DNA of 64,000 nucleotides from Planctomicrobium sp051465645 (GCF_051465645.1 NZ_CP195790.1:1178001-1242000); one strand, 5' to 3'; positions 1 to 10,013 are shown, numbered from the stretch's first letter. Numbers and translations are program-made. The notes: generated by a model from the letters alone, not told the origin.

Positions 1-621
1 GAGCAGTTGGGTGAATCGACGCGGCGATGATTGCTGCTGACAGGAATATCGATCTTAATGTTGATTTCTGTGAGTGAGCAAATCCTCGACGATGTCGGAA
101 TTTCTGCAATGCGCACTGTGGGGAATTCATTCCGCATTCCTCCCGGAAAGCCTTCAGCGACAAGGTGGCCAACTTCTTGATCCAACGCCAAATTGGGATC
201 CGGAAAGTCCCATCCATCGTCTGCGGCGTCACTTTGGGATGATTGTCGTGGCCGACTCTTCTTTAGAAGCCACCCAAATTCAGTACCAACACCCAGAATC
301 AACTCTGGTGTCGGTTGTTTCGATTCCTTAATCTGAATTGTGATGGCACTCCGACTTGCCAATTCCTCAGTTCGGTTACTATCAACATTTCGGCTGACGA
401 ACTCTTCCGGAATGGTGAAACCATTGACTGCATCTCAGTCGAATTTCAATGGCGAACGGCGGAAGGTGATGCCGCGTGAAGTCCGTCGCAAACGACATGT
501 AGACACATTCTCAATCGCACACTCGCGATTTTCTGAATCACCAATCTTCTGAGCGATACTGAGAATGGCGGGCGACTGGTCTCGATCCACAAATAATACC
601 TGATCTCGACTTGGGATTAAA
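1..621 (-). pseudogene. Possible partial or degraded minus-strand gene at left edge
   Basis: Read on the minus strand, one frame stays open from the left end of the window to an in-frame TGA at 437..435 (about 144 codons), and the same frame is open again above it to a TGA near 624. The translation is of ordinary composition, for example LILGVGTEFGWLLKKSRP and DGWDFPDPNLALDQEVGHLV below the stop and LFVDRDQSPAILSIAQKIGD above it. There is no ATG near the top of either part; TTG at 362..360 is one possible start. It could be the N-terminal end of a gene lying left of the window, a gene broken by one stop codon, or chance. I do not recognise the family. The upper part would overlap the phosphoketolase start. 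Confidence 0.25.
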
Positions 622-625
622 AATC

Positions 626-3079
626 ATGACTTCGGTAGCCAGCAAATCACTGAACACTTCCCGGCTAGTATCGAGTTCACCCTCATTGACCTCCGCTGAG
701 CTGGAAAAGATGGATGCGTATTGGCGAGCGTCTAACTATTTGTCCGTCGGCCAGATCTATCTCCTCGACAATCCCCTTTTGAAAACGCCATTGAAGCGTG
801 AACACATCAAACCTCGCCTGCTGGGACATTGGGGAACGTCTCCGGGACTGAACATGCTTTATGTTCATCTCAACCGAGTCATCAAGCGTGATGGCTTAAA
901 CATGATTTACATCATTGGCCCCGGTCACGGGGGTCCATCTCTAGTTGCGCACGCCTATCTGGAAGGGACGTACAGCGAAGTCTACCCTAATATCAGTCAA
1001 GATACTGACGGAATGAAACTTCTGTTCAAGCAGTTCAGTTTTCCTGGGGGAATTCCAAGCCATGTCGCGCCAGAAACTCCGGGAAGCATTCATGAAGGCG
1101 GCGAACTGGGATATGCATTGAGCCATGCTTACGGGGCGGCATTCGATAACCCAGATTTGATCGTGTCCTGTATCGTTGGTGATGGTGAAGCTGAGACAGG
1201 TCCGCTTGCGACAGGATGGCACGGCAACAAGTTCCTCAATCCGCAACGGGATGGCGCTGTCCTGCCGATTCTTCATCTGAACGGCTATAAGATTGCCAAT
1301 CCTTGCTTCCTTGCTCGAATTCCTCACGACGAACTGCAGAAGTTTTTTGAAGGAATGGGATATCGTCCCTACTTCGTGGAAGGGAATCAACCAGCGGAAG
1401 TTCACCAGCAATTGGCAAAGGTTCTGGATGAGGCCGTTGCTGAGATCAAGTCGATCTGGGCCGATGCCCGAGAGAAGGGAATCATTAAACGTCCTGCCTG
1501 GCCGATGATCGTCTTTCGCACTCCCAAAGGCTGGACCTGCCCAGCGGAAATCGATGGAAAGAAATGCGAAGACTATTGGCGCAGCCATCAGGTTCCCATG
1601 GGAGAGATGGGCAACGAAGAACACATTCGCATTCTTGAACGCTGGATGAAGAGTTACCGTCCAGAAGAACTGTTCGACGAATCAGGACGGTTCCAATCGG
1701 ACCTGGCCAACCTCGCCCCTGTTGGGGAGAGGAGAATGAGTGCCAACCCGCACGCCAACGGAGGCCTTTTACTCAAAGACCTCCGGCTTCCAGATTATCA
1801 CGACTATGCTGTGGATGTTCACGCACCGGGAAGCGTGATGGCGGAATCCACCCGACAGATGGGACGATTTCTGCGCGATGTCATGAAATTGAATCTGCCG
1901 GCTCAGAACTTTCGGCTTTTCAGTCCCGATGAAAACAATTCAAATCGCTGGCAGGACGTACTGGAAGTCACAAACCGCTGCTACATGGCAGAAATTCTTC
2001 CTGAAGACGATCACCTTTCACCGGATGGTCGAATCATGGAAGTGCTCAGCGAACATCAGTGTCAGGGGTGGCTGGAGGGGTATCTCTTGACGGGCCGTCA
2101 CGGCTTCTTCTCCTGTTATGAAGCGTTCATTCATATCATCGATTCCATGTTCAACCAACATGCGAAATGGTTGAAGGTGTGCAGTCATATACCGTGGCGT
2201 CGTGACATCGCTTCGCTGAATTATCTGCTTTCCAGTCATGTCTGGAGACAGGATCACAACGGCTTTTCACATCAGGACCCCGGCTTCCTGGATCACGTCA
2301 TCAACAAACGTGCAGAAGTCGTCAGAGTCTATTTGCCGCCGGATGCGAACTGCCTTCTTTCCGTGACCAATCATTGCCTGAAAAGCAGGAATTACGTCAA
2401 TGTGATTGTTGCAGGGAAGCAAATGGCCCCGCAGTGGCTGACGATGGACGAAGCGGTCAAACATTGCACCAGAGGACTCGGAATCTGGAATTGGGCCAGC
2501 AACGATCAGGGATGCGAACCGGATGTTGTCATGGCCTGCTGTGGTGATGTTCCGACACTTGAAACGTTGGCCGCAGTCGACATGCTAAGAAGGCATTTAC
2601 CTGAGTTGAAGGTGCGTGTTGTGAATGTCGTGAATCTGATGAAACTGCAATCCGAGCGGGAACATCCTCACGGGCTCTCCGATCACGACTTCGACGCGAT
2701 CTTCACTAAAGACAAGCCGATCATTTTTGCGTTCCACGGCTATCCGTCACTGATTCACCGTCTGACCTATCGTCGCACGAATCATCGAAATCTTCATGTG
2801 CGCGGATACAAGGAAGTCGGAACAACCACAACACCATTTGACATGGTGGTTCTCAACGACCTTGACCGTTTCCATCTCGTTGGAGATGTAATTGATCGCC
2901 TTCCCCAACTCGGAGCCAAGGCAGCCTACTTCAAGCAGGCAATTCAAGACAAACTGCTGGAGCATCGTCAGTACATCGAGCGTTATGGCGATGACATGCC
3001 GTCGATCAGTGGATGGAAATGGGGAAACAGTAACGCTGTCGTGTCAGCGAGAACGTCCACTGAAGGAGACAATATTTAG
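626..3079 (+). CDS. xfp: Xylulose-5-phosphate/fructose-6-phosphate phosphoketolase
   Basis: Thiamine-diphosphate enzyme that splits xylulose 5-phosphate (and often fructose 6-phosphate) with phosphate into acetyl phosphate plus glyceraldehyde 3-phosphate (or erythrose 4-phosphate); cytoplasmic. About 817 residues, slightly longer than the usual ~790. Family blocks are complete: GHWGTSPG (near residue 70) and GPGHGG (near 100) in the N-terminal domain, SHVAPETPGSIHEGGELGYA, the ThDP/Mg motif GDGEAETGPLATGW (near 190), then GRHGFFSCYEAF and QDHNGFSHQDPGF in the middle domain. A TTG at 611 is in frame, but ATG at 626 has GGGA 9 bases upstream and is preferred. It stands alone, with no acetate kinase or transaldolase beside it. 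Assignment is firm; relative preference for Xu5P or F6P cannot be read from sequence. Confidence 0.95.
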   Translation: MTSVASKSLNTSRLVSSSPSLTSAELEKMDAYWRASNYLSVGQIYLLDNPLLKTPLKREHIKPRLLGHWGTSPGLNMLYVHLNRVIKRDGLNMIYIIGPGHGGPSLVAHAYLEGTYSEVYPNISQDTDGMKLLFKQFSFPGGIPSHVAPETPGSIHEGGELGYALSHAYGAAFDNPDLIVSCIVGDGEAETGPLATGWHGNKFLNPQRDGAVLPILHLNGYKIANPCFLARIPHDELQKFFEGMGYRPYFVEGNQPAEVHQQLAKVLDEAVAEIKSIWADAREKGIIKRPAWPMIVFRTPKGWTCPAEIDGKKCEDYWRSHQVPMGEMGNEEHIRILERWMKSYRPEELFDESGRFQSDLANLAPVGERRMSANPHANGGLLLKDLRLPDYHDYAVDVHAPGSVMAESTRQMGRFLRDVMKLNLPAQNFRLFSPDENNSNRWQDVLEVTNRCYMAEILPEDDHLSPDGRIMEVLSEHQCQGWLEGYLLTGRHGFFSCYEAFIHIIDSMFNQHAKWLKVCSHIPWRRDIASLNYLLSSHVWRQDHNGFSHQDPGFLDHVINKRAEVVRVYLPPDANCLLSVTNHCLKSRNYVNVIVAGKQMAPQWLTMDEAVKHCTRGLGIWNWASNDQGCEPDVVMACCGDVPTLETLAAVDMLRRHLPELKVRVVNVVNLMKLQSEREHPHGLSDHDFDAIFTKDKPIIFAFHGYPSLIHRLTYRRTNHRNLHVRGYKEVGTTTTPFDMVVLNDLDRFHLVGDVIDRLPQLGAKAAYFKQAIQDKLLEHRQYIERYGDDMPSISGWKWGNSNAVVSARTSTEGDNI

Positions 3080-3648
3080 CCCCCCTGCGCTTTTGATGTG
3101 CGGGCGATGTCACAGGCAACGGTTCAGGAAACCAATTGCCACCCGTTTCGATACACAAACTGGATGTTTATTCATAACGGCTATGTCTTCGAAATTGAGA
3201 AAATGGGACGTGATTTGCAGCTGAGAATCGCACCGAAGTTGTTCTCGCACATTCTGAGCCCATCGGGGCCTACAGCGAAATGTGGAAAGGAGTCGATTAG
3301 AATACTTCTACACGAATCTGCGGGAAGTAACTGATACTTCAGCCCTTCACACCCATGCCCACGGCTCTTTTGCCGGTGTCAGCTTGAGTGACGAGTCTGA
3401 AATGACGTGAGATTTGGCTGCTGCGTTCCTTACCAAAAAGACTGATTGAAAGCGCCAACAAGGCATTTTTTAAACAATCACAAACGGCCATTTCCGTCAC
3501 CAGTGAAGGAGCGCATCCTACCGGAAAACATTTCTAATTCGAGATTTGGATCTTGATGTTCTTTATGATATGACTGTCATTAGCCGTTCATTGAATGACC
3601 AGAACTCACAGTTCGATAAGTAATGTCCATTGCATCTGAGCTGTGCCC
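3080..3648 (+). other. Intergenic stretch without a supported gene
   Basis: About 570 bases between the phosphoketolase and the efflux adaptor. Short open frames exist (longest about 78 codons at 3098..3334) but their translations show no family motif or plausible domain. No clear terminator hairpin or promoter pair was recognised, though the promoter of the downstream ABC operon should lie here. Confidence 0.4.
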
Positions 3649-4788
3649 ATGACAGACTCAGATCGACTTCATACATACTCTTTAAGCAGGATTTACACTG
3701 TGTCCAGTAAAGTGTTGGTCGCGTTGCTGGCTGCATGCGGACTCGCTGTTGTTGGGTATCAATTCTGGAAGTCAAAGCAGTCTCCGCTTCCCCCTGGGAT
3801 TGTGTCCGGGAATGGCCGTGTCGAAGCCAAACTTGTTGATATCGCAGCCAGAGAGCCACTCAGAGTCAAGACGATTCTCGTTAAAGAAGGAAGTCTTGTC
3901 AGTCGTGGAGAAGTGCTCGTTGAGATGGATACATCTACTCTGGAAGCGGAACTGGCTGAAGCGAAATCCACTGTTGCGTCCAACGTGGAGCGTGTCGCTG
4001 CCAGTAGATCGACAGTTGCCAGAGCGAAGAGTCAACTGAATCTGGCGCAGGTGGAATTCGATCGATACAAGAAACTTCTGGAGTCCAACGCCGGGACTCA
4101 ACAGGAATATGACCGTCGGGAAGCCAATCTGGAGGTGCAAAAGGCTGCGGTAGCTGAAGACGAAGCGAAAGTGCGAACGGCCATGCAGGAAGTTGAAGTG
4201 ACGCAAGCTCAGGTCACCAGGATTCAAACTCGAATCGATGACGCAACCCTGAAGTCGCCTGTCCGCGGGCGAGTTCTTTATCGACTCGCGGAAAATGGTG
4301 AGGTGCTCGGCGCCGGCGGCAAAGCTCTCACACTGGTGAATCTCGAAGACATCTACATGGAGATCTTTCTGCCGTCGGAAATCGCTTCTCGCCTGAAAAT
4401 TGGAACCGATGCCCGAGTCACCGTCGATCATGCACCAGGGCGAGCGGCCGCAGGATTCGTGAGTTTCGTTTCTCCTGAAGCTCAGTTCACTCCCAAGCAG
4501 GTCGAAACAAAAAGCGAGCGGGACAAGCTGATGTTCCGCGTCAAGATTCAAGTCCCTGAAGAACTGGTTTCCTCTTATATCGAAAGAGTGAAAACAGGAG
4601 TGCGTGGCGTTGGCTATGTGAAAATTGACGAGAATGCGCAGTGGCCTCCATTTTTGGAGAATCTGGTTTCCCCGAAGGAACCGTTGCCAACTGTCGTTCC
4701 CAATGAGACGGCCAAGGCAGACAGCGAGCCAGAACAGAAACCCGTCCCTGAAGCCAGTAAAAATTCCTCCGCGCCTTCTGAAAACTGA
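3649..4788 (+). CDS. HlyD/YhiI-type membrane fusion protein of an ABC exporter
   Basis: Periplasmic adaptor that would link the inner-membrane ABC transporter encoded next to an outer-membrane channel. About 379 residues: a short cytoplasmic N-terminus, one membrane segment (VLVALLAACGLAVVGYQFW), a first biotinyl-lipoyl half (VSGNGRVEAKLVDIAAREPLRVKTILVKEG), a long coiled coil rich in Ala, Glu and Gln (roughly residues 105-205), the second lipoyl half (LKSPVRGRVLYRLAENGEVLGAGG), then a beta-barrel domain. The tail is a Pro/Glu/Ala-rich, probably disordered stretch. GTG at 3643 lies two codons upstream; ATG 3649 is equally possible. The order adaptor, double-ATPase fusion, permease matches E. 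coli yhiI-rbbA-yhhJ. The substrate is unknown. No outer-membrane partner is nearby. Confidence 0.88.
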   Translation: MTDSDRLHTYSLSRIYTVSSKVLVALLAACGLAVVGYQFWKSKQSPLPPGIVSGNGRVEAKLVDIAAREPLRVKTILVKEGSLVSRGEVLVEMDTSTLEAELAEAKSTVASNVERVAASRSTVARAKSQLNLAQVEFDRYKKLLESNAGTQQEYDRREANLEVQKAAVAEDEAKVRTAMQEVEVTQAQVTRIQTRIDDATLKSPVRGRVLYRLAENGEVLGAGGKALTLVNLEDIYMEIFLPSEIASRLKIGTDARVTVDHAPGRAAAGFVSFVSPEAQFTPKQVETKSERDKLMFRVKIQVPEELVSSYIERVKTGVRGVGYVKIDENAQWPPFLENLVSPKEPLPTVVPNETAKADSEPEQKPVPEASKNSSAPSEN

Positions 4789-4943
4789 ACCCCCTTTTCT
4801 GCCTGACGGAGTGCTTCCAAGGACGCCTGCACTCCAATGCCAGGCTTGCATTGAACGCAAAACGAATCTGTCTTGTTGCTGATTGGTTCATTGCCTTTGT
4901 TGAAATTTTCGCCCTCTTCCCAGTTCTTGTCATCAGGGTTCCT

Positions 4944-7700
4944 TTGTCCATCCAGAGCGATACTCCTGTCGTTTCGGTCAAAGAGGTCACTCACCGCTAC
5001 GGGAACACCGTTGCGATCGATCGACTTTCTCTTGACTTTCCGCGCGGCCTAATGGTCGGCATTGTTGGGCCAGATGGTGTCGGTAAGTCGACACTGATGG
5101 CGATCATCGCTGGCTCTAAAGTGATTCAACAGGGCGAGGTCACCGTACTTGATGGAGATATCAAGAGTGCCCGGCACCGGCGCGATGCCTGTCCCCGAAT
5201 CGCCTACATGCCGCAAGGGTTAGGCAAAAATCTCTATCTGGAGTTGAGTGTCTACGACAATGTCGACTTCATGGCACAACTCTTTGGACTTTCCGCAGCT
5301 GAACGCCCTGCACGCGTTGGAGCACTTCTGGAAGCAACCGGCTTAGGGCCATTCGCAGATCGGCCTGCCGGCAAGCTGTCTGGTGGAATGAAGCAGAAAG
5401 TCGGCCTTTGTGGCGCACTCGTCCACGACCCTGACTTGCTCATTCTTGATGAACCAACGACAGGAGTCGATCCCCTGTCGCGACGTCAATTCTGGACCTT
5501 GATCGACGACATTCGCGCGCAGCGTCCCGGCATTAGCGTGTTGATCTCAACTGCGTATATGGATGAGGCCCAGCAATGGGACTGGATCGTCGCCATGGAC
5601 GCCGGTCAGGTGTTGGCAACGGGAACTCCGTCGGAGTTGATGAATCAAACCGGGACATCTGATCTCGAAAAATGCTTCATTGCATTGCTCCCTGAAGAGA
5701 AACGGATGGGGCATCAGGAACTGATTATTCCGCAACGACCTGAAGATCATTCAGAGATCGCAATTGATGCTCACGGACTGACTCGACGCTTCGGAGATTT
5801 CATCGCTGTTGATCATGTCACACTCGCGATCGAACGAGGAGAGATCTTCGGGTTTCTCGGTTCGAACGGTTGCGGCAAATCAACCACAATGAAGATGTTG
5901 ACCGGGTTGCTTCCTCCATCAGAAGGAACTGCGACTCTATTCGGAAACTCCGTCGAAGCGGGTAGCCTCGAAGTCCGCCGAAAACTTGGTTACATGACGC
6001 AGGCATTCTCGTTGTATGGCGAGTTGACCGTCCGTGAGAACCTGGTGCTCGATGCCCGTCTCTACCATCTGCCAGCGGCAAAAGCGAAAGCCCGAATCGA
6101 GGAACTTGTCGACAAGTTCGGATTAAGATCACATCTGGATGCCCCTGCCGGAGAGCTTCCCATGGGGCTTCGGCAGCGACTTTCCTTGGCTGTTGCCGTC
6201 CTTCACGAACCTGACATTCTCATTCTCGATGAGCCGACATCAGGCGTCGACCCCGTCGCCAGAGACAGCTTCTGGGAACTACTGGTAGAAATGTCGCGTA
6301 AGCAGGGAGTAACGATCTTTGTCACCACGCACTTCATGAATGAAGGGATGCGATGTGACCGCATTTCCTTAATGCATGCTGGTCGGGTTCTCGCGTGTAA
6401 TGCTCCACAGAAGCTGATCGATGACCGGGGAGTGAACAATCTGGAAGATGCGTTTATCGGATACATGGAAGACGCCATCGCAGAGAATGTCCGTGGAGAT
6501 ACGAGTTCGTCTACCGATGTCCCCAAAATCAAGGCCACCGAGACGGTCGAACATGCGGCCATGTCAGCATCCCAGTTGGCTTTTGGAAGAATGCTGGCAT
6601 ACACCCGAAATGAAGCAGTTCAAATCATGCGGGATCCGGTGCGGCTGTTGTTCGCATTTGTTGGTTCAGCCGTCCTGATGCTTGCTTTTGGTTTCGGCCT
6701 GACCACTGATATCGAGCATATTCGGTATGCGACGATGGACCAGGATCAGTCTCCAGAGAGTCGGGCATATCTGGAACAGTTTTTCGGCACGACTCGCTAT
6801 TTTACTCGAATGCCTGCCGTGACTTCGTCGACCGAGGGAATGAATCAGCTGAAGTCAGATTCCATTTCCTTGCTGCTCGAAGTCCCGCCGAACTTCGGGA
6901 GAAACGTCCGTAAGGGAATCCCTTCCGAAATCCTCGCACAAGTTGATGGTGCGGACACTTTTCGTGGAGAAAACGTCGCTCAATATGTGCAGGGAGTGCA
7001 GCATCAGATGTTGAACGACCCGGCGAACGGTCTGCAATATGACACGAATGCCGGGAGAGCTCAGATTGAAGATCGTTACATGTATAACCCTTCGTTCCTG
7101 AGCATCTATTCGATTGTCCCGAGCGTCCCTGCCCTGCTCCTCACTCTGATTCCGGCAATTCTGATGGCTGTCAGTATCGTACGGGAGAAAGAACTGGGCT
7201 CGATGATCAATTTTTACGTCACGCCAACACGACGGATCGAGTACCTACTGGGGAAACAAATCCCGTACATCGTTATCGGCATGTTGAACTTTCTCATACT
7301 GGTCGCGATGGCAGTGCTGGTCTTTGGAGTGCCGATCAAAGGCAGCTTTCTAATGCTCGCGCTGTGCACGCTGCTGTATGTCACTGTCACAACAGGCATC
7401 GGCATGCTGATCTCGACATTCACCAGTAGTCAAGTCGCCGCGATCTTCATCACGGGGATTATCACAATCATGCCGACGATCCAGTTCTCTGGTCTTTTGC
7501 AGCCTGTTTCAACACTCGAAGGCAGAGCCAGACTGATTGGATCGATCTGGCCGACCACGTATTACATGCATTCGAGCGTCGGAACCTATACGAAAGGGCT
7601 GAGTCCCGGGTTGATGCTGCCTGACCTCATTTTTCTTGCTTGCTGCATTCCAGTCTTATGGGTGGTGAGCATGATTGGACTGAGAAAGCAGGAACGATGA
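4944..7700 (+). CDS. RbbA/YhiH-type ABC transporter: two ATPase domains fused to an ABC-2 permease
   Basis: Single polypeptide carrying two nucleotide-binding domains and an ABC-2 membrane domain. First ATPase: Walker A GPDGVGKST, signature LSGGMKQK, Walker B LLILDEPTTGVDP. Second ATPase: Walker A GSNGCGKST, degenerate signature LPMGLRQR (LSGGQ-like glycines partly lost), Walker B ILILDEPTSGVDP. A linker near residue 530 leads to a permease with one N-terminal membrane segment, a large extracytoplasmic loop and about five C-terminal segments. The frame is open from a TTG at 4851, but TTG at 4944 has AGGG 6 bases upstream and gives 918 residues, matching the ~911 of RbbA; I choose it tentatively. 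It overlaps the next gene by four bases (ATGA), so co-translation is likely. RbbA is described as ribosome-associated in E. coli; here the adaptor neighbour argues for export. Confidence 0.9.
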   Translation: MSIQSDTPVVSVKEVTHRYGNTVAIDRLSLDFPRGLMVGIVGPDGVGKSTLMAIIAGSKVIQQGEVTVLDGDIKSARHRRDACPRIAYMPQGLGKNLYLELSVYDNVDFMAQLFGLSAAERPARVGALLEATGLGPFADRPAGKLSGGMKQKVGLCGALVHDPDLLILDEPTTGVDPLSRRQFWTLIDDIRAQRPGISVLISTAYMDEAQQWDWIVAMDAGQVLATGTPSELMNQTGTSDLEKCFIALLPEEKRMGHQELIIPQRPEDHSEIAIDAHGLTRRFGDFIAVDHVTLAIERGEIFGFLGSNGCGKSTTMKMLTGLLPPSEGTATLFGNSVEAGSLEVRRKLGYMTQAFSLYGELTVRENLVLDARLYHLPAAKAKARIEELVDKFGLRSHLDAPAGELPMGLRQRLSLAVAVLHEPDILILDEPTSGVDPVARDSFWELLVEMSRKQGVTIFVTTHFMNEGMRCDRISLMHAGRVLACNAPQKLIDDRGVNNLEDAFIGYMEDAIAENVRGDTSSSTDVPKIKATETVEHAAMSASQLAFGRMLAYTRNEAVQIMRDPVRLLFAFVGSAVLMLAFGFGLTTDIEHIRYATMDQDQSPESRAYLEQFFGTTRYFTRMPAVTSSTEGMNQLKSDSISLLLEVPPNFGRNVRKGIPSEILAQVDGADTFRGENVAQYVQGVQHQMLNDPANGLQYDTNAGRAQIEDRYMYNPSFLSIYSIVPSVPALLLTLIPAILMAVSIVREKELGSMINFYVTPTRRIEYLLGKQIPYIVIGMLNFLILVAMAVLVFGVPIKGSFLMLALCTLLYVTVTTGIGMLISTFTSSQVAAIFITGIITIMPTIQFSGLLQPVSTLEGRARLIGSIWPTTYYMHSSVGTYTKGLSPGLMLPDLIFLACCIPVLWVVSMIGLRKQER

Positions 7701-8827
7701 ACACCACTTCCCTGCTGAATATTTTCTGGCTTGGACTGAAAGAACTTCGCAGTCTGTGCAGTGACTTTGTGATGCTGCTGTTTGTGATCTATGCCTTTAC
7801 CGGTGCGATCTACATTCAAGCAACAGGAACGTCCAGTGAAGTCAACAACGCATCGCTGGCATTTGTCGATGAAGATGGCTCTACACTTTCGAAAGAGCTG
7901 TTGAATTCCTTCTTCCCTCCCCGATTTCAGCCTCCAGTGTTGATCTCTGCAACGGAGGTGGAAGACGCGATGGACCGGGGCGAATTCATGTTTGTCGTAG
8001 TGATCCCCTCGCGATTTGAACTGGATTTGCAGGCTGGCCGAGTTTCGAGCATTCAGCTGAATATTGATGCAACAGCCATGCAGCAGGCAGCCGTTGGATC
8101 TGGCTATATCAAGAACATCATCACAGATCGGGTCGCAAGCTTTCTTTCAAGAACCGATCAGGCTCCTCGTCCTCCTGTAAATCTCGTAATTCGCAAGCTG
8201 TTCAACCCGAACGGTATCTCATCATGGCGAACCAGCGTCGTTGCGATCATCAATCAGATCACCTTGCTGACTGTTGTTCTGACAGGAGCGGCAGTCTTAC
8301 GCGAACGGGAACATGGTACTCTCGAACATCTGCTGGTGATGCCGTTGAATGCTTTTGAAATTGCCATGGCGAAAGTGCTGGCGAATGGTCTGGTCATTTT
8401 GCTCGCAACACTGATCTCGATGTTTCTCGTTGTGAAGTGGGCATTGCAGGTCCCCTTCGCCGGGTCTGTCGCGCTCTGGCTGACGGGAGTCTTGTTGTAT
8501 CTGTTCTTTGTTACTGCACTGGGGATTTTTCTCGGCACCATCTCGCGATCTATGGCGCAGTTTTCACTGCTGCTCATTCTCGTCGTGATTGTGCTGCAAC
8601 TGCTGTCTGGTGGGTCAACTCCTGTTGAAAGTCAACCACAATGGCTGCAGTACATAACCTACCTGCTCCCTTCGAGACATTTTGTCAATTTCTCGCAGGT
8701 GATCATCTATCGAGGCGGTGGATTACAGGCGGTCTGGCCACAGTTCTTGACTGTCGCTGCAGTTGGACTGGCCTTCTTTATCTACAGCCTCAGCCTGTTC
8801 AGAAGATCAATTGCCGTGACCAAGTAA
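7697..8827 (+). CDS. ABC-2 type permease, YhhJ-like
   Basis: Second membrane subunit of the exporter, 376 residues. Topology is the ABC-2 pattern: one N-terminal membrane segment (FVMLLFVIYAFTGAIYI), a periplasmic domain of about 140 residues, then five or six hydrophobic helices, including the family motif REREHGTLEHLLVMPL in the cytoplasmic loop after the second one. ATG 7697 overlaps the TGA of the fusion gene (ATGA) and has AGGA at 7690-7693, so this start is preferred to the longer frame from 7640. It would pair with the permease half of the preceding protein to form the membrane channel. The substrate is not predictable. Confidence 0.88.
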   Translation: MNTTSLLNIFWLGLKELRSLCSDFVMLLFVIYAFTGAIYIQATGTSSEVNNASLAFVDEDGSTLSKELLNSFFPPRFQPPVLISATEVEDAMDRGEFMFVVVIPSRFELDLQAGRVSSIQLNIDATAMQQAAVGSGYIKNIITDRVASFLSRTDQAPRPPVNLVIRKLFNPNGISSWRTSVVAIINQITLLTVVLTGAAVLREREHGTLEHLLVMPLNAFEIAMAKVLANGLVILLATLISMFLVVKWALQVPFAGSVALWLTGVLLYLFFVTALGIFLGTISRSMAQFSLLLILVVIVLQLLSGGSTPVESQPQWLQYITYLLPSRHFVNFSQVIIYRGGGLQAVWPQFLTVAAVGLAFFIYSLSLFRRSIAVTK

Positions 8828-8990
8828 CCAAAGCACCCTGCAGGGTCTCCGTGAGACCGGTTCGGACCATGAAGTGACCAAACAGCAGCCGTCGTGGCAA
8901 TAGGATGACAGAAGCCTGATCCCAGTTCCCCTGCACAGGTTCAGAATTGCTCTAACACAATGACTCCCAGCATGACGGTGAGAGAATTCA

Positions 8991-9812
8991 ATGGCCAAGA
9001 ACACCAACAAGAAATCAACCGCGCAAGCAGATCCCACAACGCGGATGAAGGATAAGGAGTACGAAAAACAGCTGCGTCCACTGCATGTTGAACTCGTCAA
9101 GTTGCAAGAATGGGTGCGTCACGAAGGACTGAAGGTCTGTATCGTTTTCGAAGGTCGAGACGGGGCCGGCAAAGGAGGAACAATCAAGGCGATTACAGAA
9201 CGTGTCAGCCCGCGAATTTTTCGGGTGGTGGCACTTCCCGCTCCCAACGAGCGGGAGAAATCGCAAATGTACTTTCAGAGGTATATCCCCTATCTCCCTG
9301 CCGCAGGTGAGATCGTCATCTTTGATCGCAGCTGGTACAACCGCGCTGGCGTCGAGCGAGTCATGGGCTTCTGCACCATCGAACAGGTCAGGCAATTTCT
9401 GGCAGTGGTCCCATTAGTAGAGAAGTCAGTCGTCAATTCCGGCATCATTCTGTTGAAGTACTGGCTGGAAGTCGACGAGAAGGAGCAGGAGCGGAGACTG
9501 AGAGACCGGATTGATGATGGCCGCAAAATCTGGAAGCTGACTCCGCTGGATCTGAAATCATTCGACCATTGGGACGATTACACGGTTGCCCGCGATGAAA
9601 TGATCCTGGCAACTGACACCCCCTGGGCTCCCTGGTTCGTGGCGAATAATGACGACAAAAAGCGAGGCCGCTTGAATCTCATTTCGCATCTCCTCGGCCA
9701 GATTCCTTACCGCGACGTCACCAAATCAAAGGTAAAACTCCCCAAGCATCGCCGGGTCGGTGACTATCAACCAATGGATTATCCATTCAAAGTCATCCCG
9801 GAGAAATTCTGA
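8991..9812 (+). CDS. ppk2: Polyphosphate kinase 2 (PPK2 family)
   Basis: Transfers phosphate between polyphosphate and nucleoside di- or monophosphates, usually making GTP or ATP from polyphosphate; cytoplasmic. 273 residues, typical of one-domain class I PPK2. Walker A is GRDGAGKGG (residues 55-63), followed by IKAITERVSPR; the lid and Walker B region contain FDRSWYNRAGVERVMGF (from residue 111), a signature of this family. The C-terminus has the usual RGRLNLISHLLGQIPY stretch. The basic N-terminal 30 residues are probably disordered. It stands about 160 bases downstream of the ABC operon with its own start and no clear partner gene (no ppk1 or ppx in the window). The exact class (ADP, GDP or AMP as acceptor) is not certain from sequence alone. 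Confidence 0.93.
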   Translation: MAKNTNKKSTAQADPTTRMKDKEYEKQLRPLHVELVKLQEWVRHEGLKVCIVFEGRDGAGKGGTIKAITERVSPRIFRVVALPAPNEREKSQMYFQRYIPYLPAAGEIVIFDRSWYNRAGVERVMGFCTIEQVRQFLAVVPLVEKSVVNSGIILLKYWLEVDEKEQERRLRDRIDDGRKIWKLTPLDLKSFDHWDDYTVARDEMILATDTPWAPWFVANNDDKKRGRLNLISHLLGQIPYRDVTKSKVKLPKHRRVGDYQPMDYPFKVIPEKF

Positions 9813-10013
9813 TTGCACACGGTCGCCAATGACCAATTCGCACCCCATTGCACTGTGGTCAGACAACGTTTTCCGACAGTCATTGCCCCATTCTCGCCTG
9901 TTTTTTGCTCCAATTTCCCAGTGCAGGCAATGGTGAGACATGTTGTCCAAATTTTGTTGCTTGATGCGCGCCATCTTTGCTATAAGGCGTCGAGCCCCTG
10001 AAACGAGGACCAC

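Noticed and set aside
941..1624. 227-codon minus-strand frame within the phosphoketolase
   Set aside because: Antisense shadow of a strongly conserved enzyme.
3098..3334. 78-codon frame downstream of the phosphoketolase
   Set aside because: No homology pattern, no clear ribosome binding site.
3772..4860. 362-codon minus-strand frame opposite the adaptor gene
   Set aside because: Antisense shadow: the plus-strand frame carries the full HlyD-type pattern.
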